Below, piece after piece: positions 27,088 through 35,544 of a DNA stretch of 64,000 bases; within the stretch, counting starts at the first letter, position 1; each line of letters starts with the position of its first letter. Source of the stretch: Anaerolineales bacterium (GTDB taxonomy: Bacteria > Chloroflexota > Anaerolineae > Anaerolineales > Villigracilaceae); assembly GCA_030680795.1 (NCBI GenBank), contig JAUXUL010000011.1, positions 1 to 64,000 of the forward strand, given 5' to 3'. A model generated the notes under the pieces. It did not search any database. It was not told the origin of the DNA and saw only the letters and a program-made list of their open reading frames with translations. The translations under genes were made by a program, and so were the position numbers.

Positions 27088-27840
27088 ATGTTTGAAAATT
27101 TTCCTCCCCCCATCATTCTCGCTCATCGCGGCGACCTGGCATACGCGCCGGAGAATACGCTTCCGTCATTTTCGCAAGCCATCCAAAAAGGCGCCGACGG
27201 TGTCGAACTGGACGCGAAGCTGACCCGCGATGGTCACGTCATCGTCATGCACGATTCCAGCGTTGACCGCACGACGAACGGCAAAGGAAAAGTTGCCTCT
27301 TTTTCACTTGAAGAAATCCGCAAGCTGGATGCGGGCGCGTGGTTCAACGAAAAATTTGCCGGCACACAAGTCCCTGTGCTTGAAGAAGTTTTTGAAACTG
27401 TAGGGAAGGATAAATTGATCAACATTGAACTGACCAATTACTCCTCCCCGCGTGATGGCCTGGCAAAAAAAGTATGCGAGTTGATCAAACGGCATAACAA
27501 CCAAAGCCAGATCATCTTCTCATCATTTTTTGCATCTAATTTGAAGATAGCCGCACTGCTCCTGCCTGAAGTGCCGCGCGGTCTGCTGGCCATGCCGGGA
27601 CTGATCGGTTTATGGGCGCGTTCTTTTGGATTTATGTTTGGGGATTATCAAGCCCTGCATGCTCATATATCCAGCACAAGCAGGGAGCAGATGCAGCGCG
27701 CACACCGCCTTAAACGCCGTGTACATGTGTGGACGGTGAATACCCCTGAGGAAGTAAAGCGGCTCAAAGAGTGGGGCGCAGATGGCATCTTCACCGATGA
27801 TCCTGAGACTGCTTTGCGGACGCTTGGGAGGGGCAGGTGA
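27088..27840 (+). CDS. Glycerophosphodiester phosphodiesterase
   Basis: The 250-residue TIM-barrel enzyme has the GDPD motifs: ILAHRGDLAYAPENT, GVELDAKLTRDGHVIVMHD (metal-binding Glu-Asp and catalytic His) and a C-terminal VHVWTVNTPEEVKRL. It cleaves glycerophosphodiesters to glycerol-3-phosphate and an alcohol. No signal peptide is seen, so it is cytoplasmic. Its stop codon overlaps the GTG start of the GH3-like gene, so the two are coupled. Confidence 0.94.
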   Translation: MFENFPPPIILAHRGDLAYAPENTLPSFSQAIQKGADGVELDAKLTRDGHVIVMHDSSVDRTTNGKGKVASFSLEEIRKLDAGAWFNEKFAGTQVPVLEEVFETVGKDKLINIELTNYSSPRDGLAKKVCELIKRHNNQSQIIFSSFFASNLKIAALLLPEVPRGLLAMPGLIGLWARSFGFMFGDYQALHAHISSTSREQMQRAHRLKRRVHVWTVNTPEEVKRLKEWGADGIFTDDPETALRTLGRGR

Positions 27841-30611
27841 ATTTATCCGAATGCCGGAAGCAGGCCGGGGCGGGGAACGCAGCGAATATCCGATTTTTTT
27901 TACTGGCTATCTTTCTTGTGACGCTCGTGCCGGTGCCGGTGCGGGCGCAAACCTCCCAACCTCCCGCTGCGATTCAGCTTATTTTGAATTCGATGACCCC
28001 CGAGGAACGGATTGGGCAATTGTTCCTGGTATCTTTTAATGGAACGGATACGAGCGCGGCTTCACAGATACATGACCTGATCGTCCGTTATCACGTGGGG
28101 GGCGTGATTCTGCAGGCTGGAAATGATAATTTCTCTGCCACAAATACGTTAATACAAACTCATGGGCTTATTGATGGTTTGCAACGCTTGGAATGGGATG
28201 CCGCCCTACAACCGGTGAGAGACTCTGTAAGCGGGCAGAATCTTTACCCTGCTTATGTGCCGCTTTTTATCGGGATTACGGAGGAAGGGGATGGTTATCC
28301 AACCGATCAGATCCTGAATGGATTGACTCCCTTGCCGAGCGAAATGGCAATTGGAGCAACATGGAATACAGAACTTGCTGATAGGGTGGGGCAGGTGCAC
28401 GGGAGCGAGCTTGCCGCGCTTGGCTTTAATCTGTTCATTGGTCCTTCCCTGGATGTGTTGGAAAATCCTTCAGGTTCCGGCGGTGACCTGGGCACACGCG
28501 TCTTCGGCGGTGACCCGTTTTGGGTGGGCGAAATGGGACGCGCTTATGTGGCTGGTTTGCATAATGCGAGCAAGGATCAATTGCTGGTGATCGCCAAGCA
28601 CTTTCCCGGCGTAGGCGGCGCTGACCGATTGCCTGAATTGGAAGTTTCCACAGTACGAAAATCGCTTGAGCAATTGAAACAGATCGAGTTGGCCCCGTTT
28701 TTTGCAGTGACAGGGAATGCCCCTTCCCCGCAAACAACGGTGGATGGTTTGCTCGTTTCACATATCCGCTATCAGGGCTTTCAGGGAAATATCCGCGCAA
28801 CCACACGCCCGATTAGTTTTGACTCGCAGGCTTTGAGTCAAATTCTGGCATTACCTCAGTTTTCCACCTGGTATTCTGAAGGCGGGTTATTGGTCAGTGA
28901 TAACCTCGGCACGAGCGCAGTCAGCGATTTCTATACTTCGGGGGGTGGTCAGTTTTCTGCGCGTGTCGCTGCGCGTGATGCCTTTCTGGCAGGCAATGAT
29001 CTTTTATATCTTGGCAATATTAAATCGAATGATGATCCGGATACTTATACAACCATCACCCGCGTTCTGGATTTCTTTACGCAGAAGTACCGCGAGGATT
29101 CGGCATTCGCTTCGCGGGTGGATGCGTCTTTGGCGCGCATCCTGGCCGCAAAATTGGATTTGTACGGAAATTTCACCCTTGGCAATGTAACCGTTTCTGA
29201 TGCCGGACTGGCCGGACTTGGCGCGGCAACGGATGTCACCTTTGACGTTGCCCGCAACTCGGCAACACTGATCAGCCCTGATCTGCAGGATATCACTTCC
29301 ATCATGCCTCTCCCGCCTCAGCCGGATGAGCGGCTGGTCTTTATTACAGATTCTACAACCATAAAACAATGCACAGACTGTGTGCCACAGTCACTTCCGG
29401 CGGTGGATGCGCTGAAGAATGCCATCCTGCAGCTTTATGGACCTCAAAGCGGAAATCAGACTGAAAATTTTAGAATATCATCCTACTCATTTCAGAATTT
29501 ACAAGCCCTGCTGGATACCCCGGATGGCAACCAATTCATATCTGAAGCCATGGATGTCGCAGACTGGATCGTTATCTCCATTAGCGATGGATCGCAGGGA
29601 CAGCCCGCCCTCATCAGCCGTTTTTTACGCGAGCGTCCGGACCTTCTGCGTGATAAGTATGTGATCCTGTTTTCTTTTGGCGCGCCGCATTATTTTGATA
29701 CGACCACCATTTCAAAATTCACAGCCTATTACGCGCTTTACAGCAAACAGCCTCAATTCATAGATGTGGCCGCACGTCTGCTTTTTCAGGAATTGACACC
29801 CATTGGCGCTTCGCCGATGTCCATTTCTGCTGTTGGATACGATTTGATCTCTGTCATGGCTCCAGATGCAGCGCAGATCATCCCGCTCTTTCTGGACCTC
29901 CCGCCTGTTCCTGTTACCCCAGGCTCTTCCCTGACACCCGACCCGACACCGATCCCGCTTTTCCGAATTGGCGACACTATTTCCGTACGCACCGGCGTCA
30001 TTACAGATGGTAATGGACATTTCGTCCCGGATGGAACGGTGGTGCAGTTCTCGATGATGCTGACTGGGGAGGGCGGCGGTATTCTACAGCAAGTGGAAGC
30101 GATTACCACCCAGGGCGTGGCACGCGCATCATTCGGTTTGGACAAACCCGGTCTGCTCGAAATCCGTGTTGCGAGCGAACCTGCCGTCATTTCTGAAATT
30201 CTTCAGTTGGATGTCTCTCAGTCTGGTGCTGTGGCGGTTACGGTGGTTGTGCCAGAATTAACCCAATCTATAGAGCCGACTCCTGCTGCGCCGGTTGTTG
30301 AAGAAGCAGACGGCTATATTTCATTGGACGGTTATCCGCGATTCTCAGCCTGGTTGGTCGTCATGTTCCTGGTCCTATCCAGCGCCGGACTTGCTTACTG
30401 GGTTGCCATCCGGGTGACACAGCGCCGCTCTGCCTTGCGCTGGGCCTTGGGCGTCCTGTTGGGCGGGCTGTTCGCTTATAACTTCCTTGCGTTCGGTTTG
30501 TTTGGAATAGCGAACTGGCTGATCAACGCGCAACTTTCAGGAGTGATAACCTTCGTATTTCTCGGAGAATTGCTTGGTTTTGTTGGGGGCTGGTTGTGGT
30601 CGCGCAGATAA
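27837..30611 (+). CDS. Glycoside hydrolase family 3-like membrane protein with altered active site
   Basis: The 924-residue protein has an N-terminal membrane or signal segment (FLLAIFLVTLVPVPVRA), a GH3 barrel (MTPEERIGQLFLVSF, FIGPSLDVL, VIAKHFPGVGGADRL, LVSDNLG), a long second domain, a Thr/Pro linker and C-terminal membrane helices (about 850-920). NagZ-type enzymes carry KHFPGHGxxxxDSH as general acid/base; here the histidine in GHG is Val and the DSH is missing. The Asp of VSDNLG, the nucleophile position, is kept. It starts at GTG overlapping the GDPD stop. Confidence 0.78.
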   Translation: MNLSECRKQAGAGNAANIRFFLLAIFLVTLVPVPVRAQTSQPPAAIQLILNSMTPEERIGQLFLVSFNGTDTSAASQIHDLIVRYHVGGVILQAGNDNFSATNTLIQTHGLIDGLQRLEWDAALQPVRDSVSGQNLYPAYVPLFIGITEEGDGYPTDQILNGLTPLPSEMAIGATWNTELADRVGQVHGSELAALGFNLFIGPSLDVLENPSGSGGDLGTRVFGGDPFWVGEMGRAYVAGLHNASKDQLLVIAKHFPGVGGADRLPELEVSTVRKSLEQLKQIELAPFFAVTGNAPSPQTTVDGLLVSHIRYQGFQGNIRATTRPISFDSQALSQILALPQFSTWYSEGGLLVSDNLGTSAVSDFYTSGGGQFSARVAARDAFLAGNDLLYLGNIKSNDDPDTYTTITRVLDFFTQKYREDSAFASRVDASLARILAAKLDLYGNFTLGNVTVSDAGLAGLGAATDVTFDVARNSATLISPDLQDITSIMPLPPQPDERLVFITDSTTIKQCTDCVPQSLPAVDALKNAILQLYGPQSGNQTENFRISSYSFQNLQALLDTPDGNQFISEAMDVADWIVISISDGSQGQPALISRFLRERPDLLRDKYVILFSFGAPHYFDTTTISKFTAYYALYSKQPQFIDVAARLLFQELTPIGASPMSISAVGYDLISVMAPDAAQIIPLFLDLPPVPVTPGSSLTPDPTPIPLFRIGDTISVRTGVITDGNGHFVPDGTVVQFSMMLTGEGGGILQQVEAITTQGVARASFGLDKPGLLEIRVASEPAVISEILQLDVSQSGAVAVTVVVPELTQSIEPTPAAPVVEEADGYISLDGYPRFSAWLVVMFLVLSSAGLAYWVAIRVTQRRSALRWALGVLLGGLFAYNFLAFGLFGIANWLINAQLSGVITFVFLGELLGFVGGWLWSRR

Positions 30612-30983
30612 TGTCGAGAAATCCATCCTGCATATTGCGTAAGGAATTCGCGGAACATACAATTTTTTGGTATGCTCCGCATTTATTTTTCCAATAACCT
30701 TTTTTGTATCCAGCATGTCATAGGATGCATGACTGGACGTGAACAATATAAGCGCGTTTTGCAAATATTCCCTGCGGGTTTCACCTTCAGAACGCTTCCC
30801 GATCTCGCGTAGGGTGTTGACTTCCTCCCACGGCATGGCGAGCTTTTGCGCGGCCTCTGCGCTGGCATGCCATTGTTTGAAAGCAGCTTTTTGTCTGCCT
30901 TCCAGCCAGGTTTGCATACCTATATGGTAGTGCAGGCAGTGCCAGCCCCGCAGATGTTCCAAAAATGGAGTGAGCCCAAGCAT
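30537..30983 (-). pseudogene. C-terminal fragment of a TPR-type ATPase or cyclase protein
   Basis: The ORF reads LRGWHCLHYHIGMQTWLE, AFKQWHASAEAAQKLAMPWEEV and LREIGKR, the pattern of the last TPR-like repeats in large Chloroflexota AAA/adenylate-cyclase proteins. The N-terminal kinase or ATPase part is missing and homology seems to end near ASYDMLDTKKV. The last 25 codons run antisense into the end of the GH3 gene. No ribosome site is seen. I regard it as a decayed gene. Confidence 0.5.
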
Positions 30984-31047
30984 CTCAGATGATTTCTATA
31001 TCATTGTAGGTGAAGATTCATATTTCACAAGGTTTTTTCAAAAACAA

Positions 31048-31080
31048 AGGTGACAGTCACATCGCAAATGACTGTCACCT
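31048..31080 (-). terminator. Rho-independent terminator of glnA
   Basis: AGGTGACAGTCA pairs with TGACTGTCACCT (12 bp). On the minus strand TTTGTTTTTG follows. It lies 84 bases after the glnA stop. Confidence 0.85.
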
Positions 31081-31163
31081 GAATTACCCTGCTCCCAAAG
31101 GCTCGGCCCGCTGTGCGGAGAAACCCATGGGAGCAAATACTTTCTAATATCTACTCTCTGCCC

Positions 31164-32504
31164 TTACGCTGTTTCCAAATACTTCTTGATCTCAAAATCC
31201 GTCACACTCAATCGGAACTCATCCCACTCTTCCCACTTGGCGCGCATGTAGGCTTCGTAAAGCGTTGTGCCGAGCGCGGATTTCAAAACATCATCGTTCT
31301 CCAACTCGCTCAGGGATTCAGCCAGGGAGCCGGGCAATTCGGTCACGCCCAACTTGGCGCGTTCTTCCTTGTCGAGATGATACAGATTGATGTTGTTGAG
31401 CGGCTTGGGCGCGGCCAGATTCCTGTCAATGCCATCCAGGGCGGCGGCCAGCATCACGGTGAACGCCAAATATGGATTGGAGGAAGGATCAGGGAAACGC
31501 AACTCAGCGCGCACAGCCTTGTCGCGTCCTTCTGTATAACGAGGAATCCGGATCAAAGCCGAGCGGTTCTGCTGTGCCCAGCCTATATACACAGGCGCTT
31601 CGTAACCGGGCACCAATCGCTTGTAGGAATTGACGGTCGGCGCAACTATGCCAGCTAAAGCGCGGGCATGTTCCAACTGGCCTGCAATGAATGAATAGGC
31701 CAGGGGTGAAAGTTTAGCGGAATCCTGCGCATCGAAGAACAAGTTTTTGCCCGTCTTTATATCGAAGAGGGACTGGTGGCAGTGCATGCCAGAGCCATTA
31801 ATGCCGTAGACAGGCTTGGGCATGAAAGAAGCGATCAATCCGTGTTGCGCGGCAATCGCCTTGACGGTGTACTTCAAGGTCAACACATTGTCGGCGGCCT
31901 TGAGCGCGTCTGCAAAACGGAAGTCAATTTCGTGCTGTCCCAACGCAACTTCATGGTGACCCACCTCCACATCGAGTCCCATGGCATCGAGCGCATCCAT
32001 CAACGCGGTGCGCACCATAACCGCTTCATCGAAGGAGGAGAAATCAAAGTAACCGCCCGTATCGTGGGGGACGGGATGAACGCCATGACCATTCTCCCCT
32101 TTGAAAAGGAAGAACTCAGGCTCAGGCCCAATATTGAGCATCCAGCCGCGCTCGGCAATTTTCTTGAGAATGCGCTTCAACGCCCCGCGCGGGTCGCCTT
32201 CAAACGGCTCGCCACCTGGCGTAAAGATATCGCAGAACACGCGCGCGCGTTTTGACTCAGCCGTAGACCACGGCAGCACTGCATAAGTTTCAGGATCGAT
32301 CTTCAAACGCATATCACTTTCCTGAATGCGCGCAAAACCTTCCACGGAAGAACCGTCGAACCAGGCGCCATCGTTCAACACATCTTCGAGGTGGCGAATC
32401 GGCATATCCACACTTTTGACCGCGCCCATCACATCAGTGAATTGAAGCGAGATGAACTTGACATTATCTTCCTTAACACGTTTGACTAAATCTTTTCCGT
32501 CCAT
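31164..32504 (-). CDS. glnA: Glutamine synthetase, type I
   Basis: The enzyme joins ammonia to glutamate with ATP. The 446-residue protein has the beta-grasp start (KFISLQFTDVMGAVKSVDMP), the catalytic signature GSSVEGF, the GPEPEFFLF metal site, NGSGMHCHQSL and the NRSALIRIPRY region. No adenylylation loop typical of long GSI-beta is obvious, so it is probably the GSI-alpha type. The track start is 18 codons too early. AAGGAGAAATTGAAA supports ATG 32504. It is a single-gene unit. Confidence 0.95.
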   Translation of the reverse strand: MDGKDLVKRVKEDNVKFISLQFTDVMGAVKSVDMPIRHLEDVLNDGAWFDGSSVEGFARIQESDMRLKIDPETYAVLPWSTAESKRARVFCDIFTPGGEPFEGDPRGALKRILKKIAERGWMLNIGPEPEFFLFKGENGHGVHPVPHDTGGYFDFSSFDEAVMVRTALMDALDAMGLDVEVGHHEVALGQHEIDFRFADALKAADNVLTLKYTVKAIAAQHGLIASFMPKPVYGINGSGMHCHQSLFDIKTGKNLFFDAQDSAKLSPLAYSFIAGQLEHARALAGIVAPTVNSYKRLVPGYEAPVYIGWAQQNRSALIRIPRYTEGRDKAVRAELRFPDPSSNPYLAFTVMLAAALDGIDRNLAAPKPLNNINLYHLDKEERAKLGVTELPGSLAESLSELENDDVLKSALGTTLYEAYMRAKWEEWDEFRLSVTDFEIKKYLETA

Positions 32505-32631
32505 TTTCAATTTCTCCTTTTGATTTACGATATTTCGACAACGTTTCGATAAACTCAACGCGGCGGCTCAATACAAGTTTTCGATTTTCGATTGACATCC
32601 GACTGCTGTTCACTGATTACTGATTACTTGA

Positions 32632-33564
32632 TCACTGCCCACGCTCCACTAAAACCTCCTTCGCCTCTTTCTTAACTTTCGGCTTGCTTCTGCTATTAAT
32701 GAACATGACCGACCCGATGATGATTCCTGTAGCCAGCCAAATGTGAGGTTCCAACTTTTCAGACGCGAGCCAACTTCCAAGCAATACGGCAACGATTGGG
32801 TTGACATAGGCATACGTCGAAACCAGTGAGATCGGCGCGTTCTGCAATAGCCAGCCATACGACACAAACCCGACCAATGAACCCACAAAAATAAGATACG
32901 ACAATCCATATAACGAGCGCGTTGAAACGGCGGTGGCGTCCCAGCCATTCAACTCGCCCGTGATAAGCGAAACGATAAACAAACTAACACTTCCCATCAG
33001 CATTTGCGCGCCGGTGCTCATCAACGATGCTTTTGGCAAGTCTGCTGTTTTGCTATAGATCGAACCAATTGTCCAAAACACTGCTGCCGAAAGCAACGCC
33101 GCCACGCCAAAGGGATTTATCTTTGTAGTGCTCCCAGAAATTTCAGCAGGACCAATGAGAATAAATATCCCTGTAAAGCCGATCAACAAACCGACTATGG
33201 CTTGCCAGTTTGGTTTAACGCCGCCAGGACGTAATGCTTCTGCCAGCACCAGAAACATTGGGCTTGAGCCAATAATCAGCGCTGCAATTCCAGAAGGGAT
33301 GAATTGCTCAGCCCAGGCGACCAGTCCGTTACCGCCGAGCAGGAGCAGCGTGCCGATGATCGCAATGGACATCCACTGTCTGCGCGTAGGCATTGATTGT
33401 CCTGTGGCGCGCTGCCAGACTACAAGAATGATGCCTGAGATGAGAAACCGAATCCCAGCATGAAAAAACGGCGGGATGGTTTCTATCGCGACCTTGATTC
33501 CCAAATAAGTCGAACCCCAGACGATGTATAAAGCTATTAACGCCAACCAAATTTTCGATTTCAT
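32632..33564 (-). CDS. EamA/DMT family exporter (YedA-like)
   Basis: The 310-residue inner-membrane protein has ten predicted helices in two EamA repeats. The start IVWGSTYLGIKVAIETIPPF is typical of YedA/RhaT-type drug/metabolite transporters. The second repeat shows YLIFVGSLVGFVSYGWLLQN and YAYVNPIVAVLLGS. The end is basic. Family members export amino acids or other metabolites. The Ada-like gene is 8 bases upstream, so the two are co-transcribed. AAAGGAAAAA precedes the ATG. Confidence 0.9.
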   Translation of the reverse strand: MKSKIWLALIALYIVWGSTYLGIKVAIETIPPFFHAGIRFLISGIILVVWQRATGQSMPTRRQWMSIAIIGTLLLLGGNGLVAWAEQFIPSGIAALIIGSSPMFLVLAEALRPGGVKPNWQAIVGLLIGFTGIFILIGPAEISGSTTKINPFGVAALLSAAVFWTIGSIYSKTADLPKASLMSTGAQMLMGSVSLFIVSLITGELNGWDATAVSTRSLYGLSYLIFVGSLVGFVSYGWLLQNAPISLVSTYAYVNPIVAVLLGSWLASEKLEPHIWLATGIIIGSVMFINSRSKPKVKKEAKEVLVERGQ

Positions 33565-33572
33565 TTTTTCCT

Positions 33573-34532
33573 TTATTCGTAGCGCGACATAAATGTCGCG
33601 CCACTTGGGTCTACGCTAAACTCGCGCGCAAGTAAAGCTTTCTTCCTCGCCGCGCCGTAGCGATAATTTCCAAACTCTCCGCTTTTGCGAATTACACGAT
33701 GGCATGGGATCAATACCGCAATTGGGTTGTGCCCAACTGCCGTGCCGACGGCGCGGACTGCGTTCGGGTTGCCGATCTGCGCGGCGATGTGCTCATAGGT
33801 GGTCACTGTGCCAGCTGGAATTTTAAGCAATGCTTCCCAAACTTTGATCTGGAAATTCGTGCCGCGCAGATGAAGCTTGAGCTGTGGGTTGAGTAGTCCC
33901 ACGCGATTTTCACGGGACGTATCGAAACCATCCGCTTTATTGAAAGCCGAACCAGTTTCACACTCAGGAAAAATTCGCGCGATGAGCGGGGCAGTGGTTT
34001 TGTAATCTTCGATCATCTTCGACTGCTTCCAATCTGTGACAAGGTTGTCAATCGAATTGCCTTCCCCGGTTTGCACAAATCCCAAATGGCAGATGCCGCG
34101 TTCGGTTGTGGCGATCAGGCATTTGCCAAAGGGCGTTGGATGCAAACCATAGCGGATGGTCAACCCCGCGCCGCGCGATTTGTATTCGCCCGGTGTCACT
34201 GCCTCGGTGTTGACAAAAAGATCGTGCAAGCGCCCCAGACTCGAAAGTCCGACTTGATGCGTTGTGTCAAGCAGATTTTCAGAGCGGGCGAGCAGAACCT
34301 TGGCGTGTTCTTTCGTCAGGAATTGCATGAAGCGCTTCGGGCTGATGCCTGCCCAGCGAGTGAACAAGCGCTGGAAGTGATACTCGCTCAAGCCGATGGC
34401 TGAAGCGATCTCATTAAGTTCAGGCTGGCGCTGTACATTTGTTTCGATGTATTGAATGGCCTGTTCGATGAGTTGATATTGTCCTGAAAGTTCAGTTGCG
34501 TCGTTCTGCGCCTGTCGAAGAATGGATTCCAT
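33573..34532 (-). CDS. Ada-like AraC regulator fused to O6-methylguanine-DNA methyltransferase
   Basis: The 319-residue protein has an AraC-type helix-turn-helix near residues 20-115 (ELNEIASAIGLSEYHFQRLF) and a C-terminal MGMT domain with the acceptor cysteine in VLIPCHRVIRKSGEFGNY. It removes alkyl groups from guanine O6. The N-terminal Ada zinc domain, which senses methyl phosphotriesters, is absent, so activation of the adaptive response must differ from that of E. coli Ada. The last seven residues suggest a slightly extended tail. AAAGGAGATAAGT precedes the ATG. Confidence 0.92.
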   Translation of the reverse strand: MESILRQAQNDATELSGQYQLIEQAIQYIETNVQRQPELNEIASAIGLSEYHFQRLFTRWAGISPKRFMQFLTKEHAKVLLARSENLLDTTHQVGLSSLGRLHDLFVNTEAVTPGEYKSRGAGLTIRYGLHPTPFGKCLIATTERGICHLGFVQTGEGNSIDNLVTDWKQSKMIEDYKTTAPLIARIFPECETGSAFNKADGFDTSRENRVGLLNPQLKLHLRGTNFQIKVWEALLKIPAGTVTTYEHIAAQIGNPNAVRAVGTAVGHNPIAVLIPCHRVIRKSGEFGNYRYGAARKKALLAREFSVDPSGATFMSRYE

Positions 34533-34660
34533 ACTTATCTCCTTTGATGTTGGAGATTGTATTGGTCTTTGCTTACGGAAGCCACCCGATTCTTGCTCAT
34601 TTTCTCCTTGGGTTTCCCACTCCCGTTTTTGGGAGAGGGACAGGGGTGAGGGTTAAAAAA

Positions 34661-34690
34661 TAAACAGACATGCGTGGGCTTGTCTGTTTA
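34661..34690. terminator. Hairpin TAAACAGACA/TGTCTGTTTA
   Basis: A perfect 10-bp inverted repeat with a 10-base loop and A/T-rich flanks, so it could end transcription in either direction. It lies between the Ada-like gene and the candidate RNA at 34708-34851. Confidence 0.5.
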
Positions 34691-34707
34691 ATTACACATG
34701 GGTATTA

Positions 34708-34851
34708 AAAAGAAACGCCCTTCCAAATGCTAACAGGCATGACACGCCTGTATCACCGCGCCCGTCTTGTCCCACACATCGCTGTCTGGTTTTCGACGGT
34801 GAGCAATAAAGTTTTATTAAACTCCTTGCTCAAACGCTTGCTTTGGAAGGG
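34708..34851 (-). ncRNA. Candidate structured RNA of unknown family
   Basis: On the minus strand CCCTTCCAAA (34851-34842) pairs perfectly with TTTGGAAGGG (34727-34718), closing about 134 bases. Inside are GAGCAA..TTGCTC enclosing AGTTT/AAACT, a CCGTC/GACGG pair and CAGGC/GCCTG. After the closing stem comes GCGTTTCTTTTT, a terminator-like U-tract. No ORF covers it. I do not recognise the family and see no clear promoter. The strand follows from the U-tract. Confidence 0.4.
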
Positions 34852-34990
34852 AGAAGGAAGTTAGTGATTAACTTCAGAGGCATCCGCTGATCTATCCGAT
34901 TTTTTCCACTTCACCCCTCTCTCTTTGGGAGAGGATGGGTGAGGGATTAGCGTCCCGTTCGCACGGGAGAACCTCCACCTCGTGATCTTC

Positions 34991-35073
34991 ATGTCATTGC
35001 GGGGGCGTTTTCTTATCGAAGCAAGCTCCTGTTTAGATGGGGACTTCTTCGCAAAATACGCTTGCAGTGACAT
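34991..35073. repeat. Intergenic palindromic repeat, copy 4 (cgaagcaatc family)
   Basis: ATGTCATTGC and GCAGTGACAT bound the copy. The inner ATCGAAGCAAGCTCC region matches the family core in part. The gap 34533-35544 has no protein gene. It also contains two TCTCCC...GGGAGAGG repeats (about 34618 and 34912) and the two candidate RNAs. Confidence 0.6.
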
Positions 35074-35123
35074 CAAAGACCCAGCCGCTTATATCTCCGT
35101 TATTCAATTGATCTTACAATTGA

Positions 35124-35138
35124 GCGTATTGTATACGC
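35124..35138. promoter_or_regulatory. Operator-like palindrome GCGTAT-TGT-ATACGC
   Basis: The 15-base palindrome GCGTATTGTATACGC lies 30 bases before the 6S-like RNA. It resembles binding sites of GntR or TetR-type repressors in shape only. No regulator gene is adjacent. Confidence 0.3.
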
Positions 35139-35165
35139 ACGCTGTCAACTCGTCAAGTAAATAAA

Positions 35166-35338
35166 AGACCCCGCTATTGCCGTGTACCGCCAAGTTTTGA
35201 ACCTGCTTGTGCAGGTGGTCTCGTATTGGGAAACGCCGCCTTGGCTCAGGCCTATCGCGTTATTTCTTCAAAATAAGAGACCGTTCAAAAGATGTTGGCC
35301 CAAAACGTGAGGGCGATATCACGCGCATAGCAGGGTTA
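35166..35338 (+). ncRNA. ssrS: 6S RNA candidate
   Basis: The ends ACCCCGCTAT (35168-35177) and ATAGCAGGGT (35327-35336) pair at nine of ten positions, with further GCCGTG/CACGCGC pairing inside. The core has GCCAAG...CTTGGC enclosing CCTGCTTGTGCAGG, plus GTTTTGAACC and GGGAAACGCC segments that I associate with 6S RNAs. Length near 170 is right for 6S, which binds sigma-70 RNA polymerase in stationary phase. No coding frame competes. The family call rests on recall of pattern, not on a covariance search. Confidence 0.5.
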
Positions 35339-35544
35339 TGATTCTTATACCATATTCCAACAGACAGGGATAGATAAAAATTAAATTACATTCTTAATAA
35401 AGATATTGATTTTCTAAAAGTTCTGTGCTACCCTCGATAAGATGCCATTTAATTACTGCGGGGATGGATAGACCGTTTCCATTAAAGTTGACCATTATCA
35501 ATAAAACGCCTCTTTTCCGCGCCGACAACTGGTTCGGTTTACTG

